A stretch of 64,000 bases of DNA, from the NCBI GenBank assembly GCA_963556145.1, contig OY744471.1, forward strand, positions 4,643,590-4,707,589. Direction: 5' to 3'. Under the pieces are notes generated by a model. The model made no database searches. It had not been told where the DNA came from and saw only the letters and a list, made by a program, of their open reading frames with translations. Made by a program: the position numbers and the translations under genes. The DNA is from Hygrocybe punicea. Taxonomy: Eukaryota > Basidiomycota > Agaricomycetes > Agaricales > Hygrophoraceae. Positions 47,703-56,787 of this stretch are shown piece after piece. Position 1 is the stretch's first letter, and every line of letters begins with the position of its first letter.

Positions 47703-48312
47703 CATCATACAGGTCTCGTATACAAATAATAGACTAGCCGTGCACAAACCGAACAGATAGATGTCGAGAAAAATGGCTCGAGGTAGATAGTATAGTACAG
47801 AGGTTCCAAGCCGCCTGTACTGAGTGTGGTCAGCTTGTGGCGACGCATGCACCTGGGGTAGACATACCATGAAAGGTTCCATATAGTTCCTGGACAACAT
47901 CTCTCCACTAGGTAATGCAGATACGCTCACAGCGTCAGGGCGGCGTTGGGTGACATCTGGGTTTTCCTACGGTGAAAATTCAAGTGATTCAGCACAAAAA
48001 CTTCATGGGCATCTGGGGAGGACATACCTGGGTTATTTCAGCCCAATTCCAGCTTGGTATCTCCCCGCGATGCACCAGAAATGTTCTCCGAGAGGGTGAC
48101 AAGGCCCAAATTTTGATCGTGCCCATACTTGAGAAATGGGGCCTGAATGTTGGTTGTGCACCTGGAGAGGAATGAGGGGATGACAGAACAGAAAGAATTA
48201 GACGGAAATGTTGAGAATTGGATGAGAAACGGCTCACCGATGTTTCGTGTGCCAGAGTGACAAAAGTTGCGTGTTACGCGTGATGTGACAACCTTTCTGA
48301 AAACGGCAATAA
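47703..48312 (-). repeat. Right arm of the ~610-bp inverted repeat
   Basis: Reverse complement of 40382-40990. The same exons (AQPTFRPHFSSMG..., SALPSGEMLSRNYM) read on the minus strand with the same introns. Homology stops sharply at both ends of the arm. Confidence 0.75.
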
Positions 48313-48559
48313 TTATACTTTAATGTGGATTCAGTACACAGAGAATTATAACTATGAATTTTTGTGAATTTTTGACCGCCTAATTGTGTGATTTGAGTGA
48401 GAAATGAGAGAGCAGTTGTGCTCACTGTTGCCAACAGTGAGTATAGCATCTGATCACTGCCGAAAACAGTGCCAAGCATTGATGCGGGGCCTGTGATGTC
48501 ATTGATTGTCCCTGGATGATTTCGGATAGTGTTCCTTGTTTCTATCATTCATAATGACT

Positions 48560-49100
48560 CATATCATTTCATGGTGCTGGTGCACTGACTCACCGATGGG
48601 AGCACTGGTGCTCCAGCACCGAGACTAAATAAATATTTGGAGATGGTGTTGGTGCACCAACTTTCCTATGAGAATATTGGTGCTGAGGCACCAAGACTAA
48701 ATAAATATTTAGAGATGGTGCTGGTGCACTGACTCACCTATGGGAGCATTGGTGCTCCAGCACCAAGACGGAATAAATATTTGCAGATGGTGCTGGTGCA
48801 CCAACTCACCTATGGGAGCATTGGTGCTCCAGCACCAAGACTGAATAAATATTTGAAGATGGTGCTGGTGCACCGACTCAACTATGGGAGCATTGGTGCT
48901 TCAGCACCAAGACTAAATAAATATTTGGAGGTGGTGTTGGTGCACCAACTTTCCTATGAGAATATTGGTGCTGAGGCACCAAGACTAAATAAATATTTAG
49001 AGATGGTGCTGGTGAACCAACTCACCTATGGGAGCATTGGCGCTCCAGCACCAAGACCAAATAAATATTTTGAAATGGTGCTGGTGCACTACCAACAAAC
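48560..49100. repeat. 72-bp minisatellite, seven exact-period units
   Basis: ATAAATATTT recurs at 48629, 48701, 48773, 48845, 48917, 48989 and 49061: seven times at exactly 72 bases. Each unit holds GGTGCTGGTGCACC and GGTGCTCCAGCACC near-palindromes. The first and fifth units share a variant (CTTTCCTATGAGAATATTGG), giving a 4-unit, 288-bp higher-order period. One frame stays open for 111 codons because 72 is a multiple of 3. Confidence 0.9.
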
Positions 49101-49812
49101 TTATCACGAATCATGATCGTGCATAAACACCAGTAACTAGTAGTAATAGTGCGTGTAGCAGCAGTTTCTGCCAGCGGATGGGTTTTTAGCAGTAAAGCCA
49201 TAGCCTCATTTGGGTGAAAAATGGTATGAGTTTATTCAGCCGGTCATACCCGCCCTATCTGGACAGTACGAACCAGTCACCCTCACTGGGAACCAACAGT
49301 ACCGCGAGAAACGATGAAGAGAGTGTCAGCCTCCGTTCATTGCCAGGTGCTCTCTATCGTCTCTTCATCTCGTTCTATCTCCATCCCCACTTATCTTTGC
49401 AGCAACAATGTTCGTATCTCCTTCACCAAACCCCATACAATGCGCACCTCGCTTCTCTTCGTTTCTAGTCTTGCACTCCTTAACTCGGGCAGGGTCAGCA
49501 CTGCAGCGCCAATCCATTACGTTCCTTCCAGCCCTACTGTCTCTGAGTTCAACTACGATTCCAAAAGCAGGATGGCAGACATCGCCAGTGGGAAGCACCA
49601 CCTCTTTGGTCGCAGATATTGCAGTACCCCGGCTTCGCTGTACCTAACCGGGTGCCAACTCCACAATGCGGATTACGGTGCTGGCAGCAGGAATGGGGCT
49701 CCGAGCTCAAGCGAAACCGACTCTTCTTTGGAAACGGGGCCTACATCTTCAGCATCTCCAGCGGTGAGTGTCATGCCTGTGGCGTACGCCCGTCGGCATT
49801 CTCTCGACACAC

Positions 49813-49958
49813 TGGAGTGGTTGTACCTGACAGATCACGTGACTAGCCCTTAGTTAGTAGCACATCCAGATGTAGTAGGACAGTTCATCATCCGAGACCA
49901 TCCCATCCACCACCAGATCCAGTGAGAGCACCCCAAGAGGTCCTGCCGGACCTCTCCA
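49813..49958 (+). repeat. 5' LTR, copy 2
   Basis: A 146-bp repeat that pairs with 51403-51549. Confidence 0.8.
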
Positions 49959-51402
49959 CCTGGTGATGAGAGCGTGATTCGAGCCACACTGCCGGAGGAG
50001 ACCACCACATTCCACTCGCACAGGATTTTTTGAGCACAGAACCAGATTTTCGACAACAGAGAACCCCCCGAGAATCCACCCGCGTGATTCCACGCAGCAC
50101 CCTCATGCAAAACCTAACAAAAAACAGTCTCCGAAGGCCCCAGCGTTTCGTCCATATCCTGCTACATGCCCCACGACCATCCTCACGACTCTTCGTACTT
50201 CCTCACCATTCTGCACAGCCACTTCGTGCAGCCATGTCACCAGCTTCACCCGTCAGAAATCCGACCACCCACGCGCACCCACAGCACCCCACACTTGCCA
50301 GAAACCCCTCGAGAGGTTGCAGAGCCAGACAGCGTATCCAACAACACCGTCACGCCGCCAGACGCACCCTTGACATCATTGTCCCCATTTTCAATAAGCC
50401 ATTTTTTATTCCAACACCTACGGGCTCACTACTGAATACACAGGTGCTCGAGACCCCCCCGTGTTTATACAGCAACCCCACAACCCCTACCTTTAACCCC
50501 GCTGTCTTCACCATCTCCGTTTTCACGCCCACCCATCCATTGCCACGTCACCCACCTGCCACGCCATCACATCAATTAACGCTCCTTGCCCGTGCCGGTA
50601 CCCATTTTCTCGACCCCATGGGCACAGCGCAACACGCCCGCGTCAACTGCCTCACGCCTACAGTACCAACACACCCCCAACGGCCCATACCCACGCGAAC
50701 AACACGTCCGGCCCCACCCAATGAAACGCAACGATGTACCATGCACCCACCAACCCCCCAGACCTATGCCAACTCGTTTTATGGCCCCACACGCCCGCTT
50801 CCAGCACCATCGACCACCCCCATGCAACCACTGACCATTCCAACGCAAATAGCACACCCCGCTCCACCATACCCCGTTTATACATGCATGGCCCCACGGC
50901 CCAACCCCCCACACGTCTGTGCACCACCCCAACAACCTGTCTACGCAATACGATGACCCCCAACCACGAACTCGACGACGCGAGCCCATCCGCCACACCC
51001 CCATGGTCGCATTCCCCATGGCCCCACCCATGCGACACATCACGACGGCCATACCCCAAATGAACATGTTCATGGCCCCACCCATGCATTGTATGGTGGC
51101 CCCACTCCCCCTCGCATCCACCCGTGGCCAACCACCCACCCACTGACCCCATGCCATCTCATTCCGCTTCCTTCTCCATATCATACCACTATTTCTACAC
51201 CTTTTTTTCACCATGACCCACCATTGTTAGATCCATCTGGGGTAGACTAGTTTACACCTGCTTTTCTTCGCATGCTTTGCATTCCCCTTCTGTTTCCTGC
51301 TTTTCTTTTTTGTCCTTTCAGTCTCCTCAGCCCACTTCTGTTCTTTTGTTTTGCTTGTCTTTTGCTAGTGACGAGGGCGTCACTACAGAGAAGGGGGGCA
51401 CT

Positions 51403-51549
51403 TGGAGTGGTTGTACCTGACAGATCACGTGACTAGCCCTTAGTCAGTAGCACATCCAGATGTAGTAGGACAGTTCATCATCCGAGACCATCCCATCCAC
51501 CACCCAGATCCGGTGAGAGCACCCTGAGAGGTCCCGCTGGACCTCTCCA
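51403..51549 (+). repeat. 3' LTR, copy 2
   Basis: Pairs with 49813-49958; a purine tract is directly upstream. Confidence 0.8.
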
Positions 51550-51595
51550 ACGCCCAATTACAAGGTAATCCCTGATGGGGGAGACGATGATGTGA

Positions 51596-52068
51596 TTGAA
51601 AGAGTGGGATTGCAGGGATGAGGACGAGGGCAAGAACAGGGCTTCTAAAGATGCTAGGGCAATTAGGTCTTGGGGTTGGTCCAGGGATGTTGTGCCTGTG
51701 ACCCTTCATGGAGGCGCTGACAGTGACTTGGCCGAAACTAACGAGGAGGTGCAAGATGCAGTGGGAGAGTTGCCCAATGCCACAGCAATTGCTGGAGAAC
51801 AGAACACGAAGAAGGCCGCAGAAGAGACCAGGCTGGTCAAAGGGACATTGTGCCTGCGACTCTTCATGGAGGTGCAGACGGTGATTCGGCCAAAACTAAC
51901 AAGGAGGTGCAAGACATGGCAGGAGAGTTGCCTACTGCCACTGTTCCACATGCTTTACCCATGTATGGATGTGGAGCCGGCAGTGGCAGATACGTGGCTC
52001 AGCGGCGAGACGTGAAGGTCCCCAGCAACCAGGAATGCCAACCTGAGGATATCTCCGGTCCTTACTAG
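51596..52068 (+). pseudogene. Two-repeat acidic coding remnant, frameshifted
   Basis: The frame encodes DEDEGKNRASKDARAIRSWG, then RDVVPVTLHGGADSDLAETN...VGELPNAT. A second copy, DIVPATLHGGADGDSAKTN...AGELPTAT, is in another frame, reachable by one missing G near 51841 (AAAGGGACATTG against GGGATGTTG in copy 1). It then runs to ...NQECQPEDISGPY and a stop at 52066. The ~155-bp unit is duplicated. It follows the secreted-protein exon and may be part of that gene or a neighbour; no family recognised. Confidence 0.35.
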
Positions 52069-52564
52069 CGGATAGCGACTTGACAAGAAACATGGCAGGG
52101 AGATGACTCTGGGAGGAGACTTTGTGTTTCTGAGCATTATTCTACAAGTCACATGATGTGAGATGAAAGTCCACAAGGCCAATCTTAGATTATTCGTTTT
52201 TCAAACTAAGTTTACATTTGGCTAATCACATGGTCACACTCTCACTGTCCCTTGACACCCAATGTGTCCTCTGTCACTACCAGCCACTGGCTGACACACT
52301 CGCTGGAGCCATCACCTGCTGACAGCCTGCCATTTGCCGTCCCCACTTGACGTCAAACCTTACGCTGTCCTGTGGCTCTTCTTTCTGCCAGCGAGTCATA
52401 TACCTCGGAAACGCCCCAAGGGTCTCCTAAGCCCCTTGTCTCGTCTCCAAGGTATGTCTCACATCACTTTGCCCATTTTTCTGATTTACCTTGCCTCATC
52501 CCCTAGTTAGCTGCCATGTATTTTTTTGTGAATAAAAGTCGTTCCTCCCAATCGTGCTTCTTGC
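52069..52564. other. Upstream region of the DIRS-like element
   Basis: No coding sequence. A possible donor GGTATGTCTC (~52450) and an AATAAAA (~52531) lie just before the first ORF. The terminal repeats of the DIRS-like element were searched for here and downstream of 56.6 kb without a clear match. Confidence 0.35.
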
Positions 52565-53680
52565 ATGTCAAGCACTCAACATGACCCCTCAATGCCATCG
52601 TCCGCACCAACGGGTGCCATGAACCCGGATACAGTCAATCAATGTATCCGTGTCACCGACCGCTTCCAACTTGGAGATATCACCAAAGCGTCAGCCATTC
52701 TTGAATTGCAAGGCATCTTCACCAATCTCGGTCTCGAAACGGATATCCCTGAGTCTGCATTCGCTGTCTACCTCCGGATCCTTGATAACATCGACCGATG
52801 GCTCAGCGAAGCCATGGCCCACGGATCGTCCTTCCATGCTTCTGGTCCTGGACAAGGTCCATCCAAGCCCAAAATCACAGCCGTCCGGTCACATGAGCCG
52901 TCGCCTGTTGCCTCCCCAATTCCTGACACAGAAGCTCACGCTCCTAGAGTGTCTAAGCGGCTGCAGAGCCCCAGCATCGACAGTGAGCTTGAACAAGCGG
53001 TCAAACCAAAGATCGACCTTAAATCACTCCCGTGGGTCATCCAAGAAGAAATTGAACCCTCACATCTATCCACCTCCCTTCAGAAGACTCTGTCGACACT
53101 CGACAACATCTCCTGGGATCCCAAACTCGCCAAGTCATCACCGCTCAACTCAGCCCGGTGTCCGCAGTTTCCTGACTCAGAGTGGACCAACCTGCTCGCA
53201 GGACGTGCCATCGACCTTGACCACGTCCTTGCCAGTGGATACTCCATCACTCATGACAACAAACGATCCAAAAAGATCGGTGGTGTTGAGTTCGTCATGG
53301 GGGCCGTCAAGCCTGCGAGAGTTGTTGACACGCACGGGAAGTGGGTCATCGCCTGGGGACAAACTTGCGAAGTGACCCTTTTTGTTTTCCTGCACAGGGC
53401 CGCCGAATTGTGGGATTATGGAAAGCACATCAGCGAATTGTTCGCTGCCTTCCCAGACTCAATGCACCAACGCATCATTCAATACGACCGGGCCACTCGC
53501 ATCTGGACCGCTCAATGGAGAGATGTCAAGCTCACAGACTTCACTCGTTTCACTGACCTTCATGTCCTCTGGATCCAAAACGCCAGAGCCGGCACTACTC
53601 ACACTCAAACCACTGAATGCTCCCAGCCAGACTCAGCCAAGCGAAAAGAGCCCTGCTGCCAGTGGAATGCCAAACATTAA
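52565..53680 (+). CDS. Gag-like protein of the DIRS element
   Basis: A 371-aa intronless ORF starting MSSTQHDPSMPSSAPTGAMN. It has an N-terminal region with LGDITKASAILELQGIF, a Pro/Ser-rich linker, and a C-terminal half with SEWTNLLAGRAIDLDHVLASG, EVTLFVFLHRAAELWDYGKH and FDRATRIW-like text, a pattern I associate with mushroom DIRS ORF1. The frame ends KRKEPCCQWNAKH. In another frame immediately downstream (53685-53770) lies NCDYKHICAKCRSPQHPSVNC, the expected end of the zinc finger. A small frameshift near 53.68 kb therefore probably removes the end of the nucleic-acid-binding finger. Confidence 0.65.
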   Translation: MSSTQHDPSMPSSAPTGAMNPDTVNQCIRVTDRFQLGDITKASAILELQGIFTNLGLETDIPESAFAVYLRILDNIDRWLSEAMAHGSSFHASGPGQGPSKPKITAVRSHEPSPVASPIPDTEAHAPRVSKRLQSPSIDSELEQAVKPKIDLKSLPWVIQEEIEPSHLSTSLQKTLSTLDNISWDPKLAKSSPLNSARCPQFPDSEWTNLLAGRAIDLDHVLASGYSITHDNKRSKKIGGVEFVMGAVKPARVVDTHGKWVIAWGQTCEVTLFVFLHRAAELWDYGKHISELFAAFPDSMHQRIIQYDRATRIWTAQWRDVKLTDFTRFTDLHVLWIQNARAGTTHTQTTECSQPDSAKRKEPCCQWNAKH

Positions 53681-53878
53681 ACATCACTTCCAACTGTGAC
53701 TATAAACACATCTGCGCAAAGTGCCGGTCCCCTCAGCATCCATCTGTCAACTGCACCGTGTTCCAAAAACAGTAGTCTAAAGGATTCGTGGTCATGACGG
53801 CCCAAATATGCCCGGGCCTTTGTCTGGGATGATTCTGATCACCCCCATCAAGTTCCTCTCTCTTCAGCCACGCTTCAC

Positions 53879-55600
53879 ATGCCACCGCTCCCCTCACCAG
53901 CGCTCGAGGAATATGACAACACACCTGCTCTCTGTACTCTCCACGAAAATCCGCATCTCTTCGGAATTATTATGCCCGTCAACATATCCCGTTTCCATGA
54001 CCTCCTCACTTCACATCCTAACCGAGGACTTGTCCAATCCATCTGCCATGGGTTGCAGGACAGATTCTGGCCTTGGGCTGAATTTGACCCTGCTCGCCCA
54101 CTCATGTGGGACAATTCCGCATGTGCGCTTCATGATCCAGCTGAATGGGACTTCGTCCGGTCGCAACGTGACAAAGAAGTCTCCCTCAGCCACTTTTCTC
54201 CTGCCTTTGGGCCTCACCTCCTCCCTGGCATGCATGGTATACCAAATGGAGTCGTACCCAAACCCGGCACCTCGAATTTCTGCCTTGTGATAGATCAAAG
54301 CACCGAACCATTTTCTCTCAACTCCCTCATCCCCCAGGATAAGGTTGCCATTCCGCTCGACAGTCTCCATCAGTTGGGCCATGCCCTCCACTGCATCCGT
54401 TCCATTCATGGACCACACATCCACCTAATTGTGTTCAAGTCTGATGTCTCCCAAGCATATCAGCACCTGCCCATGCACCGGCTTTGGCAGCTTCATCAAA
54501 TCATCACTGTTGATGGCCTCTGGCATGTCGACCATTGCAATAACTTTGGTAACAGGGGTGCCGGTGGCATCTGGGGCACCTTCATGGGTCTTGTCATCTG
54601 GATTGCAATCTTTGTCAAGTCCATTCGACATCTTTTCGCCTATGTCGACGACAGTTTTTCCTGGGACTTCGAGGGAAATGTTCTTTGGTATACACCCTTG
54701 CACAAGGCCTTGCCTGCCAAGCAAGCCCATCTCTTGATGCTGTGGGATGATATTGGGCTTCCACATGACGAATCTAAACAGCTCGCCAGACCCGTCTTAC
54801 CCATCATTGGCTTCGACGTTGACCCCAACGCCATGACCTTTAGCATGTCACCTGAACGTCACAACGACCTCCTCAATGCCATCTGCAACTTCGCTCGACC
54901 TGGGCGCTGTCATCCCATACATGACTTCCAATGGCTAGCCGGCTGGATGAACTGGTCCTTGAACATTTATCCCCTCCTGCGGCCCGGCCTCTCCATTCTC
55001 TACCACAAAATGGCCAGCAAGTCACAACCCCGCCAGCTCATCTGGATCAGCGTGGAGCTCTGCTGGGAACTCCTATGGTTCACCGGCCACCTTGAGTCTC
55101 TACCTGGCATACACCTCATCGAGTCCTCTACCTGGGACCCGCCCGCCACTGACACCATCCTTTTCGTGGAAGCTTCCTTCATCGGCCTTGATTTCTGGTG
55201 CCCCACTCTGTCCCTTGGGTTCCAATGCCTAGTACCCGACCCGTCCTTCGACCGCATTTTTTACTGGGAGGCTCTTGCCGTCCTCTCTGCCCTTCACTGG
55301 GTCTTGGCTTCCGCTCCACATCCTGCTCGTCACATCGCCATCTTTACTGATAATTCTAATATGGTTGATCTTTTCAACAGCCTGCACACTCAGCCTGTCG
55401 ATAATCCTATTCTCATTATGGCCGTCGAATTACTTTTGGCTTCCCACACAGAGCTACGCATCTTTCATGTTCCTGGCTCTGACAACGCTGTTGCTGATGC
55501 TCTTTCCCAGTTCCATAATGCCTCCATTCTGTCCTCTTTCCCTCATTTCACCATCTCCCCATTCATACCCCCTTGTCTGTCGCTGGGGGCCATCCTGTGA
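53879..55600 (+). CDS. DIRS-type reverse transcriptase-RNase H
   Basis: 573 aa from the first ATG. The frame is open further upstream from ~53768 if the TGA at 53795 is read as CGA (DSWS-R-RPKYARAFVWDDSDHP), so the natural start is earlier or the protein is translated with the Gag. RT motifs: KPGTSNFCLVIDQS, FKSDVSQAYQHLPMH (first Asp), the active site FAYVDDSF (~54640, intact YVDD), GFDVDPNAMTFSMSPE and RCHPIHDFQWLAGWMNWSL, both typical of DIRS RT. RNase H-like: IFTDNSNMVDLFNS and VPGSDNAVADALSQF. Converts element RNA to DNA. The reading frame itself has no stop after 53879. Confidence 0.85.
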   Translation: MPPLPSPALEEYDNTPALCTLHENPHLFGIIMPVNISRFHDLLTSHPNRGLVQSICHGLQDRFWPWAEFDPARPLMWDNSACALHDPAEWDFVRSQRDKEVSLSHFSPAFGPHLLPGMHGIPNGVVPKPGTSNFCLVIDQSTEPFSLNSLIPQDKVAIPLDSLHQLGHALHCIRSIHGPHIHLIVFKSDVSQAYQHLPMHRLWQLHQIITVDGLWHVDHCNNFGNRGAGGIWGTFMGLVIWIAIFVKSIRHLFAYVDDSFSWDFEGNVLWYTPLHKALPAKQAHLLMLWDDIGLPHDESKQLARPVLPIIGFDVDPNAMTFSMSPERHNDLLNAICNFARPGRCHPIHDFQWLAGWMNWSLNIYPLLRPGLSILYHKMASKSQPRQLIWISVELCWELLWFTGHLESLPGIHLIESSTWDPPATDTILFVEASFIGLDFWCPTLSLGFQCLVPDPSFDRIFYWEALAVLSALHWVLASAPHPARHIAIFTDNSNMVDLFNSLHTQPVDNPILIMAVELLLASHTELRIFHVPGSDNAVADALSQFHNASILSSFPHFTISPFIPPCLSLGAIL

Positions 55601-55707
55601 TAAACCCGCTCGGACGGTCCTGTCAACCTGTTCAGGTTGCCTGGACCCATGACTGCCTCGTTCATGAATGAGCCATCGCCCTCGGTTTCTCCCTCGAACA
55701 CTCCTCC

Positions 55708-56592
55708 ATGCTCGCTTATTCCTCTGCTCTCCATTCCTATATTTCCTTTGGCACCGCTCACCATTTTTCCCTTGCCCCTACTGCCGAAACACTTAGTTTT
55801 TTTACTGTCTATATGTGTCATCACATCAAGCCCAGCTCCGTTTCCGCTTACTTATCCGGTGTTTGTACTCAGCTCGAACCCTTCTACCCTGACGTCCGTT
55901 CCAGCCAGCTCCACCCCCTCGTCACCCGTACTCTCCGTGGTTGCAAGAAGATGCGCGCCATTGGCACCACCCGAAAGCGGCCTCTCCTCCGTTCTGAGCT
56001 CATTTCCCTATGTGACACTTATCTCCCCTCCTTTGACCATGACGACAAGCTCTTCCTCTCTCTCCTTCTTGTTGGCTTCCATGCTCTCACTCATCTCAGC
56101 GAGCTGGTGTGGCCAGATAGTGTTTCTCTACAGAGTCTACACGATTACCAAAAAATAGTCATGTGGCACTCAGTGCAATTCCTCCTGGAAGGTTTTTCCT
56201 TCCACCTGCCTGGGCATAAGGCCAACAGGCTATTTGAAGGCAACACCATGCTCCTTCGGCGTCTCCCCAACCACAACGATCCTGTCTCCACTTTTGAGTC
56301 CTACCTCCCTTCCCACAATCTCCTCTTTCCTCTCCACCCCAAACTTTGGCTCTGCCACGACGGCTCTGTGCCCCTCCATTCCTGGTTCCTCAGCCGCTTG
56401 CGCCGCCATTTCCCTGCTGAAATTGCTGGCCAGTCCCTCCACTCCGGTGGGGCGACTGCCCTCGCCCGCGATGGTGTCCCTCTTGACCAGATTCAGGCCA
56501 TTGGCCATTGGGCCTCTGACACCTTTCGTATCTACATTCATCAACACCCCGCTCTCCTTGCTGCACACCTCACGCCTCGCGCTTCCTTCTAA
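55708..56592 (+). CDS. DIRS-type tyrosine recombinase, signature Arg residues changed
   Basis: 294 aa; the frame continues upstream through a TGA at 55669 (HE-R-AIALGFSLEHS). It has the YR fold markers SAYLSGVCTQLEPFYPD, a pre-catalytic block RTLRGCKKMRA..., then GFHALTHLSELVWPD, GQSLHSGGATALARDGVP, IGHWASDTFRIYIH. The Tyr nucleophile (FRIYI) is present. Family members usually have Arg in ALMRLGEL, in HSLRSGG, in IGRW and after IYI; here all four are His, each explained by CGY to CAY. The enzyme, which would integrate circular element DNA, is therefore probably inactive, though the frame is open. Confidence 0.8.
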   Translation: MLAYSSALHSYISFGTAHHFSLAPTAETLSFFTVYMCHHIKPSSVSAYLSGVCTQLEPFYPDVRSSQLHPLVTRTLRGCKKMRAIGTTRKRPLLRSELISLCDTYLPSFDHDDKLFLSLLLVGFHALTHLSELVWPDSVSLQSLHDYQKIVMWHSVQFLLEGFSFHLPGHKANRLFEGNTMLLRRLPNHNDPVSTFESYLPSHNLLFPLHPKLWLCHDGSVPLHSWFLSRLRRHFPAEIAGQSLHSGGATALARDGVPLDQIQAIGHWASDTFRIYIHQHPALLAAHLTPRASF

Positions 56593-56759
56593 TCTTTCCT
56601 CTCCTCCCCTTTTCTTTCTTTTCGCTTTTCGTTTACATACAGTCCCATCCACCTTCTCCCTTTCACCCCTTTTTCCTTTCCCTCCCACCACTCCCTCTTC
56701 TTAGCCTTCTACGGTTCCTTATTGTAACACAAAAACCTAAAAGAATCACTACTTTCTCG

Positions 56760-56787
56760 GACCGTGCCGCTGTTTCAGGGCACGGTC
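56760..56787. repeat. 9-bp perfect hairpin after the recombinase gene
   Basis: GACCGTGCC (56760-56768) and GGCACGGTC (56779-56787) are exact inverted copies with a 10-base loop. It may belong to the 3' end of the DIRS element. 56.79-57.14 kb holds no gene. Confidence 0.7.

Larger units (their letters stand above)
49813..51549 (+). mobile_element. Small non-autonomous LTR retrotransposon, copy 2
   Basis: LTRs at 49813-49958 and 51403-51549 start TGGAGTGGTTG and end CTCTCCA. They share CCATCCCATCCA/GGACCTCTCCA-type text and the overall plan with the element at 45.5 kb. Primer-binding-like TGGTGATGAGAGCG starts at 49961; the purine run GAGAAGGGGGGCAC precedes the 3' LTR. The 4-bp target duplication is ACAC (49809-49812) and ACGC (51550-51553). 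The interior is CCCCAC-rich, with no pol genes. Confidence 0.8.
49440..51621 (+). pseudogene. Small secreted protein gene split by an LTR element
   Basis: The ATG at 49440 opens a typical signal peptide (MRTSLLFVSSLALLNSGRVS, then TAAPI). The mature part is Ser/Thr-rich with scattered Cys (GRRYCSTP; LTGCQLH) and ends at ...RRHSLDT at 49812, where the LTR begins. Joining to 51550, after one copy of the 4-bp target, continues in frame as PNYKVIPDGGDDDVIERVG with a stop at 51619. The intact length would be ~148 codons unless a GTGAGT at 49766 is a real donor site. No family recognised; small secreted proteins are common in mushroom genomes. No TATA or other control site was assigned. Confidence 0.55.

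Noticed and set aside
49961..49985. tRNA gene at the LTR primer-site-like sequence
   Set aside because: Only the complement of a tRNA 3' end is suggested; no cloverleaf is present.
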